DNA of 64,000 bases, taken from assembly GCA_026929865.2 (NCBI GenBank), contig CM049417.1, positions 19,597,001 to 19,661,000 on the forward strand. The letters are read 5' to 3'. Numbering within the stretch: the stretch's first letter is position 1; each line of letters begins with the position of its first letter. The notes beneath the pieces were generated by a model that worked only from the letters and a program-made list of their open reading frames with translations, did not search any database and was not told where the DNA came from. A program made the position numbers and the translations under genes. Positions 1 to 13,298 of the stretch are shown piece after piece. This DNA is from Hyperoplus lanceolatus (Eukaryota; Chordata; Actinopteri; Uranoscopiformes; Ammodytidae).

Positions 1-37
1 TATCATGATGCGGCATTCTGCTAATGTTGGCTGAAGT

Positions 38-75
38 TAATCGAAAAAAGGGAACGTAATCGAAAAAAGGGAAAG
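38..75. repeat. Two-unit 19-bp tandem repeat
   Basis: Two consecutive 19-base units, both beginning TAATCGAAAAAAGGGAA, differ only near the end. No function is visible. Confidence 0.7.
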
Positions 76-111
76 TAGGGATTAATCTACAGTACATTAA
101 GGTATAACTGC

Positions 112-579
112 CTAGTCAAGCCGATTGTGGCTGGATATCGGCATGTTCGATTGTATTCTGAAACCAGAGGTCCACATTTTGCAGTTTTCTTTGGGGGGGG
201 ATGCAACGTAGGTCAATTTGGGATCAGAATCAGCTCCAGTTATTAGCACTTGGCCAAGCGTTGGGACCCAAGATGGGCCATTCATCACACCTGCAACATT
301 AGTCTGTGCAACCAGCTGTGCCAGATTTAGGTCAGGTTTGAGGGCCAGGCAATGTTGGCTCACTTCGTATTCAGGACTTTTTCTCGTGGTGAGAGTGAGT
401 CTGAATGACAGTGTCAGGGTAAAATGGCCATGCTGTACACCTACACCAATGTGATACTCGTCAGCTGATAGCCACGCAGCTGTGAATGAGCCGGGGACAT
501 TGAAGCATGAATGGAACAGCTGATGCCAGACAGCTAAGCAGGAGTTCAGTGTTCTGCCTGACACAACACTACGCACCAT
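112..579 (-). other. Unrecognised open frame, 155 codons
   Basis: This frame is open for 155 codons from an ATG on the minus strand, in DNA somewhat richer in GC than its surroundings. I recognise no domain, signal peptide, membrane segment or catalytic motif. No splice sites or poly-A signal clearly bracket it, and a shorter frame is open on the opposite strand over the same bases. A chance frame or a decayed repeat is as likely as a gene. No function is proposed. Confidence 0.12.
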
Positions 580-764
580 TATAGTTGACCAACTGAAATA
601 AAGTAGCCCACCTACATTAAAAGGTCACACCAATTACGAGAAATGCATTGTTTAATGTTACAACATTAATATGGGTCCCGGTTGTGACTAGAGACTCCTG
701 AAGTATGAGAAAAGAACAATGTGATGGCATAAGGGGAGAAGCTACCACCCCTCATTACCAACCT

Positions 765-880
765 AACAAGCAGTGAGATTGAGGGCCAATCAGAGCTCAC
801 TGGGCTTTTTGGAAGGCAGGGCTTAAAGAGACAGCTTCTAAAACGAGTGTTTCAGACAGAGGCTGAATTGAGGAGATTCC
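765..880 (+). repeat. Dispersed repeat B, copy 1
   Basis: This copy shares GGCCAATCAGAG, then GGGCTTTTTGGAAG, CTTAAAGAGACAG and TTTCAGACAGAGGCTGA, in the same order with copy 2 at 5145-5258. The start signature (GATTGAGAGCCAATCAGAG) appears again at 986-1004 as a third, partial copy. Class unknown; I see no terminal repeats. Confidence 0.7.
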
Positions 881-1049
881 GAAATGGCACTGTAATAAAT
901 ATTATGTTTTTTTTTTGGCAAACTGTGTTGATGTTTGTATTATGTTTAAATGAGCTTTTACACAAAACAATATGCTGTACTGTTAGATTGAGAGCCAATC
1001 AGAGATGACTAAGTAATGCTCTGTGCAGTACTTAACATCAACCAGAACG

Positions 1050-1476
1050 TGCATGTTACCAACAAGCATCTGTATGTTGGGCTACCAGGGCTGAGTGAGA
1101 AAGTAGCAGCCAGGGGGGCGCCCTTAGCTCAGTTGGTAGGGCGTCCCCCCCATGGGCCTCGGCCAGCAGCAGACCCGGGTTTGATTCCAGCCCGCGGTCC
1201 TTCTCTGCATGTCACTCCCCGCTCTGCCCCATTTCAACTCTGTCTCTACACTATCAATAAAGCATAAAAATGCCAAAAAAAGTAGCAGCCAGGAGAATGA
1301 GACACAACAAGCTCCCAGCCAGCATGCTGGTGCTATGGGAACCAACACACGGGCATCGATCAAGAGGACGTCCCACACCAACATACATGGACATACTTCG
1401 GAAAGATGTGGGAGCAGAAAGCACTGGCGAACTAGCCAGATGCATGGATGATCGAGAGGGTTGGAAGCACCGCTGA
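1050..1476 (+). mobile_element. Non-LTR retrotransposon (LINE) ORF2 tail, fragment
   Basis: If the SINE at 1115-1278 and one copy of its target duplication are skipped, the plus strand reads on in one frame. The residues include LSEKVAARRMRHNKLPASM, then LWEPTHGHRSRGRPTPTY, then a stretch ending ARCMDDREGWKHR and a stop. The order (RRMR, LPAS, SRGRP, DREGW) is typical of the C-terminal tail that follows reverse transcriptase in some fish LINEs; the exact clade is not resolved. The endonuclease and reverse transcriptase domains are absent, so this is a 5'-truncated, dead fragment. Confidence 0.7.
1115..1278 (+). mobile_element. tRNA-derived SINE inserted in a LINE fragment
   Basis: It has a Pol III A box (TAGCTCAGTTGG, 1125-1136) and a slightly decayed B box (GTTTGATTC, 1179-1187). 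A body follows with CTGCATGTCACTCCCC and ATTTCAACTCTGTCT, then a short tail ending in A-rich DNA. It is flanked by a perfect 14-base duplication, AAGTAGCAGCCAGG, at 1101-1114 and 1280-1293. The head resembles a tRNA with TTAGCTCAGTTGG; the tail resembles the SINEs at 10665 and 34168. Confidence 0.9.
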
Positions 1477-2295
1477 AGGACAAAGAGAGACTGTCCAATG
1501 TGTCTGGATTATTTCTACTGCACAGTATCTTTTAGAAAGACTGCTATGACCGCAATCACGGGCATCTAATCGATTAATATTTAACACGTGTATAATTTCT
1601 TCATATGCATGTAACTCATAGTAGCTCCTTCATCGTAGCACTTCATACTATTAAAACATAGTGCTAGAACCCAAAATCCCATTGCTGCCTGTGGACACAT
1701 GTTGATCAACAATATACAGTAAAACTGCCATGGTATACAAGTACACTGAAGTACATACTGTAGTATCATATCAAGTTGCTGTAAAGATAGCCAAAGCTTG
1801 CTGCCACGCTTGGCTAACTTGACGAAAGCCTAATACAGACAGGGCACTGGAAATGTGTGTGTTTGAGGATATTGGAACTACTGAATATGACAATTGTCTG
1901 GGCCTGGGGAATCCAGATCTGTGTTACGACCATTCCAGGGGTGAGCAATTCTAAAAAAATCTTGATGCACTGATAGATCTCAGGAATGGTGAAATAGAAG
2001 AATCTCAAGTTATTTACCCCTTTTTTAATTGGAAATGTCTGTCACAGGGCAGCAAAGTTGAGTCCTTTTCCAAGCCATTATCTGTATCATTTGCAGGTAT
2101 TTTATTGAGAGTGATGCCCCAAGTGTCAATGGGAGCTGTTGAATGTATTCCTTGGATGTCGGTGTTTTATAGGCTTAATAATACAAATGCTGAGGAGAGA
2201 AACAGCCCGTAAAAGGTCAGCTTGTTAATCACTTCACAGCATTTGTCATTGTGTACCCACAGGAATGAATCCAATGTTTACAGTAGTAGCATTTC
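1477..2295. other. No feature seen
   Basis: AT-rich single-copy-looking DNA. Short chance frames only; no domain, RNA gene or repeat recognised. Confidence 0.5.
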
Positions 2296-2662
2296 TACGG
2301 TTTTAGAACAATGATCCCAAAATGTTTCTACTATGGCTTAACTTGCACCAAGGTGGGGTAAAATGATCATCGGAATTGGGGTAAATTGAGACACAAAATT
2401 AAAACATTTGACGCTACACACCCCATTTTCACAAAACTGTTTCATACAGTGGTTCAGATTCACAATTAAACTAGGAACATGACCTTGTTTTGCAGTTTAC
2501 ACTGACCTAAATGAACATGTTATGATGTCCAATGATGTGACTTCAGCAACAGGATGAATTTACCCTGCATGACGAAACTCTTTTTTTGGGGGGGTCTGGT
2601 TTCCCTACCAGTCTTTCCATATCCATGTCATATAACCCACTGGCTCAATTTACCCCATTGCA
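2296..2662 (+). repeat. Dispersed repeat C, copy 1
   Basis: Matches 59515-59750 over several collinear blocks: TTTTAGAACAATGA, AACTTGC-CC-AGGTGG, CAGTGG-TCAGAT-CACAATTA, CCTTGTTTTG, TGACATCC or its variant, and a final tract ending AGTCT-TCCAT. Class unknown; no terminal repeats identified. Confidence 0.6.
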
Positions 2663-4140
2663 CCCCTAATATTACACAACTGCAAGATGACGTCTGACAA
2701 GGTTTTTACAGAAAAAGCCAAATAGTTAAATTTATGTTTAAGCTAAACTTTTAAGTTTGACAACCCCGTGCAGTCTATATGATTAACCTGTCACCAATTG
2801 AGCTTCAAACCACTAGCTGTGTTGGCTTAACAGAGGTTTGAGCAGCGTTTTTATTTTTTATTTTTTGATAGACTTAAACAAGCCGTAGATTCCTTTGAGC
2901 AAACCCCTTTGGGCTTCACTCATAATTGCTCCCCAGGCTCCAGTCAATATATTCTACCTGCCGATGAGCACTCATTCCCTGGGCATGTCATCCATGCTGC
3001 AGTGCCTGTCGGGGCCCCTGAGTGACACGGCAGCGTCACAGAGTGAGCTCTGTTGAACGCTATCTCTGGCTCCAACCGAGGACACCACAGGGACACTGGC
3101 AGCCCAGTTGACAGCAGCGACTATACTTGAGCTCACAACTGTTGGATATGGACTGCCCAGTGGAGAAAATGGCTCTTCAAAAAAAAAAAAAAAAGTAAAA
3201 CAGGGTATAAATGGAATGAAATTATATATAAGTCTTTCGAGACGATTTCTTGAAATTAGCTGGGACAACTCTGAAGTATAAGCCTGCAATGACGGACTTG
3301 TTCATGTCATTCTCTTTATTAATACTCAGTAATTTAACTTTCAAATAATACGCTACATTGGTGGCACTATTCTAGATTTAAGATAATCACAAATATGATT
3401 ATTAAATGATATTTTAGCATTTTAAGATGAGATATGCCTTGAAGTTAGCTAGACATACTCATATTGAGCATTGTTTACTACTAATTGGAATAACTTTTGT
3501 GTCATAGTAAGCCAGCTTCATAATCCTCATTTTAAAGTCAAGCATATTTAATTGACAAGTCCCTATATCTGACTGAAATATTGTTTGTTTGGTGATTGTG
3601 TCTTATTAATGAAGTATTGGACCAGTATACTTGGTAAGATATTGCATGTGTGTATGTAATTTGAGTTCAATGTGGGGCTGTGTACTATTGTGGGAATGCA
3701 TGAGTAAAGGCTGCGTGTCTGAAATGGTCTAAAATGATCCACAACTGCCTGATTTACGAAACTGGAAACTGAACGCATAAATGTATCTTCTATTGTAATC
3801 AAAGACACATTATTGGACTGTACATTGTCGACTGCACTGAGAATACTCGCCCACAGAACCCCATGTGCATTTTGTACTGACAAACAATTCAATGAGCTCA
3901 TCTCTTATTCATACAGCGTTATGGTTGTTGACAGCACCGACATCTCAGTGCGGGCTGAACACCAATATATAAATAACAACGGCTAAGTCACTCAGAGGCT
4001 GCATTTTCCACAGCAAAAAAAAAACCCAACAACAACAACCCTGAATTAAGTTCTAGTAGTAAATCAAACATTATCTACCTCTGAGGCCGTTGCTGATGTG
4101 TTTTGACTATGACAGCGCTAAAAGCATTACGTTTGTTTTA
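2663..4140. other. No feature seen
   Basis: Mostly AT-rich. A locally GC-richer patch at about 2985-3175 has no coding signature, and an A-run follows at 3179-3194. The remainder holds only short chance frames. Confidence 0.5.
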
Positions 4141-4432
4141 GGCTGTGTTCCGAATCGCATACTCTTTCTTTTTACTATACTACATACTAAAGTACAGAAG
4201 AGTTTAAGGGCCACAGGAGGGGGAAAAATCATATAAGGACGTTTTTTTTTATCATTATGTTGAGAAATGTCAAGAATAGAGGCAAATACTCCAAAATGCT
4301 AACAGAGTTAGTGGGGCATTTATGTATTTTCAGCATACTACAATTGACGTGCAAGTATTGGGACATCCTAAATCTTTTTCTGGCATAGTAAATAGTAGGG
4401 AAGTATGGGGATTGGAACGCAGAGCTTGCGTC
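4141..4432 (+). mobile_element. TIR element (family E), copy 1
   Basis: It begins near TGTGTTCCGAATCGCATAC and ends with the inverse, GTATGGGGATTGGAACGCA. The interior (CATACTAAAGTACAGAAGAG, GGGCCACAGGAG, GGGGCATTTATGTATTTTC, TTCTGGCATA) is shared with the copy at 19691-19957. No coding capacity, so it is a non-autonomous DNA element; I could not read a clean target duplication. Confidence 0.7.
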
Positions 4433-4654
4433 CCAGTGTCTAGCAGCAGAATAATATAAAGGCTTATTTGCACCATCTGCCATGAGAGGTGACAGGGGTA
4501 ACTCAGGTGCCAAGGGGGAATTGGGGGTGGGAAAAAAGGTACAGATGCTGCAGTCTGATCCGCTGCTATGCCCTCTACGGAATATGTCTTGTCGAAGATG
4601 GTCTTTCAGTGGATTTTTAAGGCCAGTGGTGATGAAAAGTGGACACAGCATGGA

Positions 4655-4890
4655 TTAGGTAATGTTCAAAGCTGTTCAAAGTCAAAGCCAAAGTATTTTA
4701 TTGTCAGTTCTGATATATGCATGAAAACCATCAGAATCGAAATGGCGTTTAACTCCCACAATGCAGTTGGAACGATAGAATAAAGACAATATAGAGTTAA
4801 ATAAGATAAAGATAAACAATATTTACATAGATACATTTTAAATATTAAGTAGTGCAAAACTATATATATAAAAAATATAATGGAAAGTAA
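4655..4890 (-). mobile_element. LINE 3' tail fragment, copy 1
   Basis: Read on the minus strand it carries AACTGCATTGTGGGAG, AAACGCCATTTCGATTCTGA, CATATATCAGAACTGACAAT and AAAATACTTTGG, followed by a (CTTTGA)-like tail. The copy at 58130-58405 on the plus strand has the same order. This layout is typical of the 3' untranslated end of fish non-LTR elements; the family name is uncertain. Confidence 0.65.
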
Positions 4891-5144
4891 AAAGGAGAGT
4901 GAAACGTTGTTGCAGTGAAAAGAGGTGGTGGGAAAGGTCTTCTTTACTTGAGAGTGTGACTGCACATGACTGCTATACTGCATGGTGAAGCTACATGGGA
5001 AGTGTTTCCAAGAAGTGTTTGTAACCACAATAGCGGTGTGGTTGACATATCTTAAATACCCCCCCACCCCTCTCCATTACCATAGCTTAGCACGTTCTCC
5101 ATCTGTGATAAGCCACACCCCCAGATACCCCTAAATCTAACCAA

Positions 5145-5258
5145 TTCAAACCGACAGTTGGATTCAGGGCCAATCAGAGCAGACAGGGCTTTTTGGAAGC
5201 ATGAGACTTAAAGAGACAGGTTCTAGCATGGAGCCTTTCAGACAGAGGCTGAGAAGAC
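5145..5258 (+). repeat. Dispersed repeat B, copy 2
   Basis: Contains TCAGGGCCAATCAGAGCAGA, GGGCTTTTTGGAAG, ACTTAAAGAGACAG and CCTTTCAGACAGAGGCTGAG, collinear with copy 1 at 765-880. Ends not defined. Confidence 0.7.
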
Positions 5259-6344
5259 AAGATGTAGGCCTTGTGAGAAATATAAAAAGGATTTTTGGAC
5301 ACACCACCATGAAAGCAATTTCTAGTAGTAAACAAATTACAATTCGGAACCTGCATGCATTTCAGTAATGTGACTTTTAGTATGTGAAAAATACCGTAAT
5401 AATGACATTCCTTCATTGTCATTGTGAACATTTTAGCATGCTGACACAAGCATTTAGCCGAAAAGCACACACAGCCACACAGAGCCACTACCATGGCTGT
5501 AGAGTATGTGTCCTTGCTAACTTGAAACAGCTGTCACATCTGTAGTTTGTTTGCAGTCGGATTTTCAGTGTCAAAGTAGATAAGGACAAGTTCCTAAACA
5601 TGCACATGCACAACGTTGGTGTGCCAAGTCAACCCCTTCTTATGAACAGCTGATGAAGTGAGGGATTCCGTTTTGATGGTAATTTGAACACAGACATTCT
5701 TATACCAAGATATTTCACAAGGGTTGATTCTGTCCCTTCACATCTCCCTCATCACTTCCCCCACTTCCAGAGAAACTTCCTAACAAAGTAAGTGATCGTT
5801 GGTGCAATGTGTCATGCCTTCTGACGGCTTGATTGTGTCTTAGTGTTTTCACATGCAGAGGGAGTGGAGAGAGAAACAGAGAGCTTCATGTGTTGCTCAA
5901 GGTCCTCTTAGATACTCTCTCCCCATCCCACATCTCCCTGCACAATTAATTTTATCTTTGGGGTATTATCAAGAGGGAGCCTGGCAAAAGCAGCATGACA
6001 GAAAAAACGCTCCAGAACCCCGAGGCCCAGGGTGGGAATTAATCTGTTTGACAAGATCTCTCACAAACGATTTGCCTGGCTTTCCTTCAGTGGAGGATGT
6101 TGCCACAACCCTAGCGTTACAGAAGGAGGTTGGGGGGGGGGGGGGTGAATAATGAGCGTGTTTCTAACATAATGTGGACTGAATCCATTCAAAAACGTTG
6201 AAGTGAGAGGTGACAGGATGTTGTGAATCTGTTGGGATACACCAGGAATAAATGCAGCGCCTTCGTTGGCAATTGGTTTTTATCCAACCTTAGTGGTATG
6301 CCCTGTTAAGGCAACAGCTAGATTTTCCGGTTTTGAAAGGGATG
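5259..6344. other. No gene; G-run and quiet DNA
   Basis: Single-copy-looking DNA. A G-run interrupted by one T lies at about 6129-6146. The stretch 5930-6110, with GGGAATTAATCTGTTTGACA, has the texture of conserved noncoding DNA, but nothing can be proved from one sequence. Confidence 0.4.
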
Positions 6345-6475
6345 CACATTTCCACAGAATAATTTATATATTGCCAAATGTGCACATGCATTCAAACATT
6401 TCAGAAAACAGTGTAGTTTTAAATATATCTGTGTTTAAGTAATCAACTAGGAAAGTGTAATGATATGTATAAGTT
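6345..6475 (-). repeat. Dispersed repeat D, partial copy
   Basis: ATTGCCAAATGTGCACATG, CATTCAAACATTTC, TTTAAGTAATCAACTAGG and AAAGTGTAATG are collinear with 32130-32240. Fragment of repeat D in the same (minus) orientation as that copy. Confidence 0.55.
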
Positions 6476-7645
6476 AAAAATTGCATGTGAGCATTATCGT
6501 TCAAATCAACTATTTAGTCATAATAATGCTCCATATCATGGCCAGATGACATTGGCATTATTTGTTTTCAACAAATAAGAATTTAGCTGTATAATTAAAG
6601 ACTCCTCAAAATGGCAAGGCTTGTTTTACGCACGCTCTCAAAACTATTGACATCAAGCAGACGTTGGATGCATTATCTAGGACGCCCAAAAATTAATCAA
6701 AGTAATGATTGAATAATTATCTCAAGTGCAATTAATTAAACATGCCAATGAACTCATCTTGAACAGCTGTCCTGGCTTCACCACTTAATCACTCGTGAGA
6801 ATTACCCAACGCAAATGGAGGACGCCGGGTGCATGCAATAATCTCTGCAAAGTGCATTGTTTACAAACGGTAATTAATATCACACCGTATATTAGCGGCT
6901 AAGTGACTGCGGTGCACTTCTGTAATTGTACCAGGGAGAGTTGGAGGTTTATTCTCCAATATTGCCACAGATACCCTCTCGTTAAGACGGAGACAGAGTG
7001 CTAACATCATGGACCACATTTTTTTTTTAAATCACACAAGATTTACAGTGTTTATGATTCCATATTATTTTGTGGCTGCTGTAGTGCCTTATTAAAATGC
7101 CAAAACACATCATCTTTCATTGCAAAAATCTATGATTGAACCTACTAAAGGTCCTGGACACCATTAAGCGGATAATTAATGCTCAACCAAATGTCTTCCA
7201 ACACACAGTAAAATAGATTTATTTCATGGTTCTTTTCTGGGAAATGTGAAACAGTTCCCACTGTATTTGTTGGCAAATAGCTGCCTAAAAGTATCAGTGA
7301 GCTAGTTTCGTCTGACCATGCCAGTGTGGGAGTCTGTGGCACTGTACGATGAGGTAATTTTGAGCATCACGTAGATGGCTTTCATGGTCTGCGGAGCCTG
7401 ACAGTCAGAGCGGACTCCGGGAAATGGTCTGTGTGGTTGTGACATATGAGGGATCTATCCTCGACAGACAAGCGTCTGGAAAAAGGGGGAATGAAGATTG
7501 ACAATGGAGTGGCACTAACCAAGCAGACAGCCGAAGAAGGAGCTGGACAAGAACAGTCACTTACACGCCATATATGGACGCCTATGAGTTCTCAAGATAT
7601 ACCGATTCAAATAATACAATACTGTAGATCTGTAGCTAGGTTCAG
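6476..7645. other. Noncoding; candidate conserved element near 6600-6930
   Basis: No gene. Between about 6600 and 6930 homeodomain-type cores are dense (AAAATTAATCAAAGTAATGA, AGTGCAATTAATTAAACATG, CGGTAATTAATATCAC) with no repeat signature. This suggests a regulatory element only by texture. Confidence 0.3.
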
Positions 7646-8114
<469 letters not shown>

Positions 8115-8238
8115 AAGATACACTGAACCCCAAATCGCTTCCGATTCTTAGCTTGGGTGGGTGAATGGGTGAATATGACACAATATGTAAAGCGCTTTGG
8201 AAAAAAGCGCTATTTAAGTGCAGTCCGTTTACCAGTCC
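8115..8238 (+). mobile_element. SINE 3' half (V-SINE-like tail)
   Basis: Contains CTGAACCCCAAATCGCTTCC, GTGAATGGGTGAATATGACA, then TAAAGCGCTTTGG, AAGCGCTAT and AAGTGCAGTCCGTTTACCA. This GCGCTTT/AGCGCTAT/CAGTCC-TTTACCA tail is characteristic of a widespread vertebrate SINE superfamily. The tRNA-like head is missing, so the copy is 5'-truncated. Confidence 0.75.
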
Positions 8239-9499
8239 AAGGTCACATATTAAATCATGTATAATTCTATCGCCACTGTTAGTGTATAGATTGTGTACAT
8301 TAAGTAATAATGACAAAAGTATTGTGCGTCTAATTCATGGTGGTGCATTTAGAGTCGTAAACATGATTTACTCTAAGGGGGGATATTTATGATATCGGTG
8401 AAGAGTTCCAAATGATCCCTCTGCTATTAAAACAGAAGTTGGTTGGTGTTGTTTTTATTCTGTAATGACACTTCTTATGGAGTTTCCTTGAAATACATTT
8501 CAATTTAAGAAAAATAAACACTTTAAAATAAAAATAACACAGGGCTTTTGACACTTGACATAAATCAGCATTTTCAGCCACGGTGTCTTTTAAGTAAAAT
8601 GTCACCGACTTTATCAATTAATGGATAAGGGCCGCAATTATCTGGTCGAAAACTTGCAACGATAGAACACAAATGGCCTTAATTGTCCTTTTGTTTTTCT
8701 GTCCAACTTTGTATCTATTTTTTTTTACTCTGGAAACTATTTAGAGCTTCAAGAATTACAGATTTGAACTGAACAACTTAATTTAATACAAACGTATTTC
8801 TTATAAGAGAAACATCCAGTCACTTTGATCATTTTATTGTTTGTCCCGGCAGAGTGCTTAGTTGGAAATCGATTTCCCTCCAGCATAATTGGTGTCATGC
8901 CTGGTTTGGCTAAATAAGCCCTTACACCAAGAAGATACACTGGCAAACTTAAAAGGGCATTGCTGACACTTTGCTTAAAGATATACTGAGCAATTATGTT
9001 GACGAAAACCGGTTTCAGGCGTTATGCTGTGTGGAGCTCTGCAAGCATTACGTTTGAGTACTAACCAGGAATTACTCACACTTAGTCGAGAAATGTCAGT
9101 TCTGTGATTCTGTGATTTTTAACATTATTGTTTGGCATTACAATGTTGACCATGTTATATGTGTTAAGTAGTTCTTTTTCCCCCTGCTCTAGCCTTGTTC
9201 ATGAAACATTCAGATCATGAATGGCAATAATATTTACTGCTGGCAAAAGTCTGCTATATATATATTATCTCTCTTTTTTACTTATGTGTTTTCAGCAGAC
9301 TTTTACTGTAATTGAAGCACATTACCAGAAAATGGATTCACCTTCAGTCGCACTCGCTGAAAGTGTGTAAAAACCCCAATTCACTGTCGGCTATCCACAG
9401 AAGCTTAATGTATTTTTGTTAACAGAAAAAGTACAAGGTCAAAAGGTTAATATCTGGCAGTAACTACAATTCTCTATGCTTTGGTAGCAGTGCATCCCC
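8239..9499. other. No feature seen
   Basis: AT-rich, single-copy-looking DNA with short chance frames only. Confidence 0.5.
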
Positions 9500-10664
<1,165 letters not shown>

Positions 10665-10858
10665 GCGCTCCGGTGGCGTAGTGGATAGAGCGCGTACCAT
10701 ATTGGCTCTGGCCTTCGTTGCAGTGGTCGCGGGTTCGAGTCCGACCCGTGGACCTTTATTGCTGGTCATCCCCCCTCTCTCTCTGTCTCCCCATCTCAAC
10801 TCTGTACTGTCAAATAAATCTTGAAAAATGCAAAGACAAAAAAAAAAAAAAAAAAAAG
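10665..10858 (+). mobile_element. tRNA-derived SINE, full length
   Basis: Perfect A box TGGCGTAGTGG at 10674-10684 and B box GTTCGAGTC at 10733-10741 mark a tRNA-derived Pol III promoter. The body has CCCGTGGACCTTTATTGCTG, GTCATCCCCCCTCTCT and ATCTCAACTCTGTACTGTC. The tail has CAAATAAATCTTG and a run of about 20 A. The copy at 34168-34350 has the same head and body. No convincing target duplication was found. Confidence 0.88.
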
Positions 10859-11032
10859 CATGGATGAAAAACAACCTATCTATCTATGTTTTTGGAACAT
10901 CTGATCATAATAAAGTGTATTACATGTGAAGCGGAGACAGAGAAGCTCTTCTCTCAATGTCCAATCTTTTTTTTTATTTTGCCCTCACATAATACAAAAA
11001 GAGAATCGGAGAAGACAAACAATGTTCACAGT

Positions 11033-11458
11033 CAGTGCGTTTCCATGGGACAGCTAGATAGGATAAAGCCATATACAGATGCTGCCACTCGAACGGAGTG
11101 GCAGAATAAATGGTCTGAGTATAAATGGCCTTTTGAAGTTTCGATAAATGGCCGGTGCATGGCTGACTCCGCTATGCTAGATGGCGCTGTAGCCCTTTCA
11201 ACAAGTGGTTATAGAGCCACGTCCGGTTCCTTCCCGGCAACAACACTACTGTTTATTACGTGGTCTCCTTCCATTTCCTTGTGAAATCCCCAACAGGGAA
11301 CTCTCGAGTAAGCGCAGAACGCAAACTCCTATATGTGATATGCTATCCAGTTTACATGCAGGTAGAATGCCGACTATGAACGAGTTATCTAGGTGTTCTT
11401 ATCTGACTTCGCTTGTCCGTTTATTTACCCGATTATGAGTCTGCATGTAAACACACTG
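11033..11458. mobile_element. TIR element (family F) with 3-bp duplication
   Basis: Starts CAGTGCGTTTCCATG and ends CATGTAAACACACTG, which are inverted copies with two differences. AGT sits immediately outside both ends (11030-11032 and 11459-11461). No coding capacity. A 3-bp duplication is compatible with PIF/Harbinger-type elements, but AGT is not the usual TWA, so the superfamily stays open. Confidence 0.7.
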
Positions 11459-12120
11459 AGTGTTTAAACCGTCAGATTTGTCATCAGAATGCTGCAGAAA
11501 AGGCTTACACCTTTTTGAAAGCAACCACATCAAGAACTGGTATTGCGAAAGCACCACATTGACTATTGCTTTTGCAATAATAGGTATTGACCTGTGCATC
11601 AGCTAGGATCTGCTGATGTTTGCATTCCTTCAAACCCCACTGAGTTCAAACATGAAAAAATGTCATACTCCAATCACCACAGGTCTGCATTGATACAAAG
11701 GACTGCTGAGCACTTAAAAGGGAATAATACATGTGCAATGGTGAACGTGGGTATCAGCTGAATCTGAGTTTGATTGATAGGTCCTTTGGGGCCATGTACG
11801 GTGCATGAAAGAAGGAGTCAAGAATGAATTTTCCAACTAATGATCCTTTTCCGTTTTTGAATTATGTTTAACCGGGGCCATTCAAGAAACCAAGACAGCA
11901 GGAATAAAGGAGTGGAAGTGTGAGTGGAATTGGAATGCCAATCAAGATAGATGAACCCCACAGTATAAGTGGAACTGATTGCATTGAAAGCCAGATAAAT
12001 ATTTAGCATCAGTACACTCTAGAGTATGGATGCAGTTGCTGTTTTATACAGTAAAAAAACAAATTCTTCCAAAAGATAATCCCATGTTTGGTGTATATTA
12101 TCGTATGATGGTGGAGAGTA
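11459..12120. other. No feature seen
   Basis: Single-copy-looking DNA with chance frames only. Confidence 0.5.
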
Positions 12121-12212
12121 GGGTTGCAACTAACAACGCTTTTGATCAGTCAACTATTCTATTGATAATTGAAACGGTAAGTTGACTGATTGTTTTATGA
12201 TTTAGAAAATGA
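12121..12212 (+). mobile_element. Decayed hAT-like element end
   Basis: TAGGGTTGCAACTAACAA followed by TGATCAGTCAACTATTC and AAGTTGACTGATTG resembles the TAGGGCTGCAACTAAC end of fish hAT-type MITEs. The other end and duplication were not found, so it is a fragment. Confidence 0.45.
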
Positions 12213-13298
12213 CTCAATGACCCTTATATAGCTAACAACTTTCAAATGTAGCTTGAAGGGTAGGCATGTGGTTAGTCACTGACACTAACGTCAATACAAC
12301 ATTTAAATATGTATTTGAATGAATATTTCTGCTGATTAGGCTATACTGATATAACATATAATAAAATGTCCAATATTAAGTGGTTAGAACAGGAAAAGTG
12401 CTATATTTATACAATCAGTTAAAAAAATATTGTTTTTAAAATGTTACCCTATGCACCCGTGTCTCGCCTTAATTTGCCATCCGTCTGTGGCATACCAGTG
12501 TAGCGCTACATTCATTGCCTTGAATACGCAGTTAGTATGAAATGAATAGACCTAAGTGGTAAATCATCTCATTTAATGTGTCCACCGTGCTTGCTGGCAC
12601 AAACACACACTCACTCATAATACATAAGCACTTGCAGTGGATGCCAAAGGGTCAAGTGGGTTTTCAATGTGTGCTCTAAAAAGTCCTGACGCTAGCTAAT
12701 ATTTCCTGATGTGCTCGTTTTTTATTTGCATACCCGGTGCTGCCTCAGCCAGCTCTCTATTGTCAGTGCTTTCTATTTGAATGTCAACACTATTATTACA
12801 GCAGGTGATGCAACAGCAGGTGTCTCTCTTTGCCTGTCTGTCTGCCTGTCTATCTAAGCCACTTCCACGTTGCTTCCCTCAGTTTTGTTGAACAGCAATC
12901 ATTATGTGTCTGCCAAATAGAATCCACTCGGAATCCACTTTTTCTCCCCTTTTGCGAGCACCTCTATTATTCTAAGGCTTGACATTCTAGCCCTCCTTCC
13001 CACTCACTCTGCCCGTAATGGCTTGAAACGGAGAAAGCTCCTTGTTGCTGTCTTGCCTACTCTTTTCCTATTGTTTACTGCCCAAAGCCCTTGACAAGTG
13101 TTGTTTTCTGACTGGCTTGGGGCAAAATGGACACTTTGACATTTCACACCCTGAAAATGTGGCAACATACAGTATTACTTCTAAACACTGTGGATTGCTG
13201 CTTTGACAGCTGATGACCAATAATCAACCTTTCCTACACTATACATCTGCCAACACACACTTCAAGAACCTTCACAGGGATCAAAGCGTTTATATATA
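12213..13298. other. Noncoding; candidate conserved stretch near 12690-12860
   Basis: No gene or clear repeat. 12690-12860 (TTTTATTTGCATACCCGG, TTACAGCAGGTGATGCAAC) looks like single-copy regulatory DNA by texture only. A short CTGT/CTGC run lies near 12835-12852. Confidence 0.3.

Noticed and set aside
38-75. CRISPR-like or satellite array
   Set aside because: Only two units and no spacers. A eukaryotic window gives no reason to expect CRISPR.
1121-1187. tRNA gene, from the A and B boxes
   Set aside because: The boxes are the head of a SINE with a non-tRNA body, A-rich tail and target duplication. The same reasoning removes tRNA calls at 10674, 22073 and 34173.
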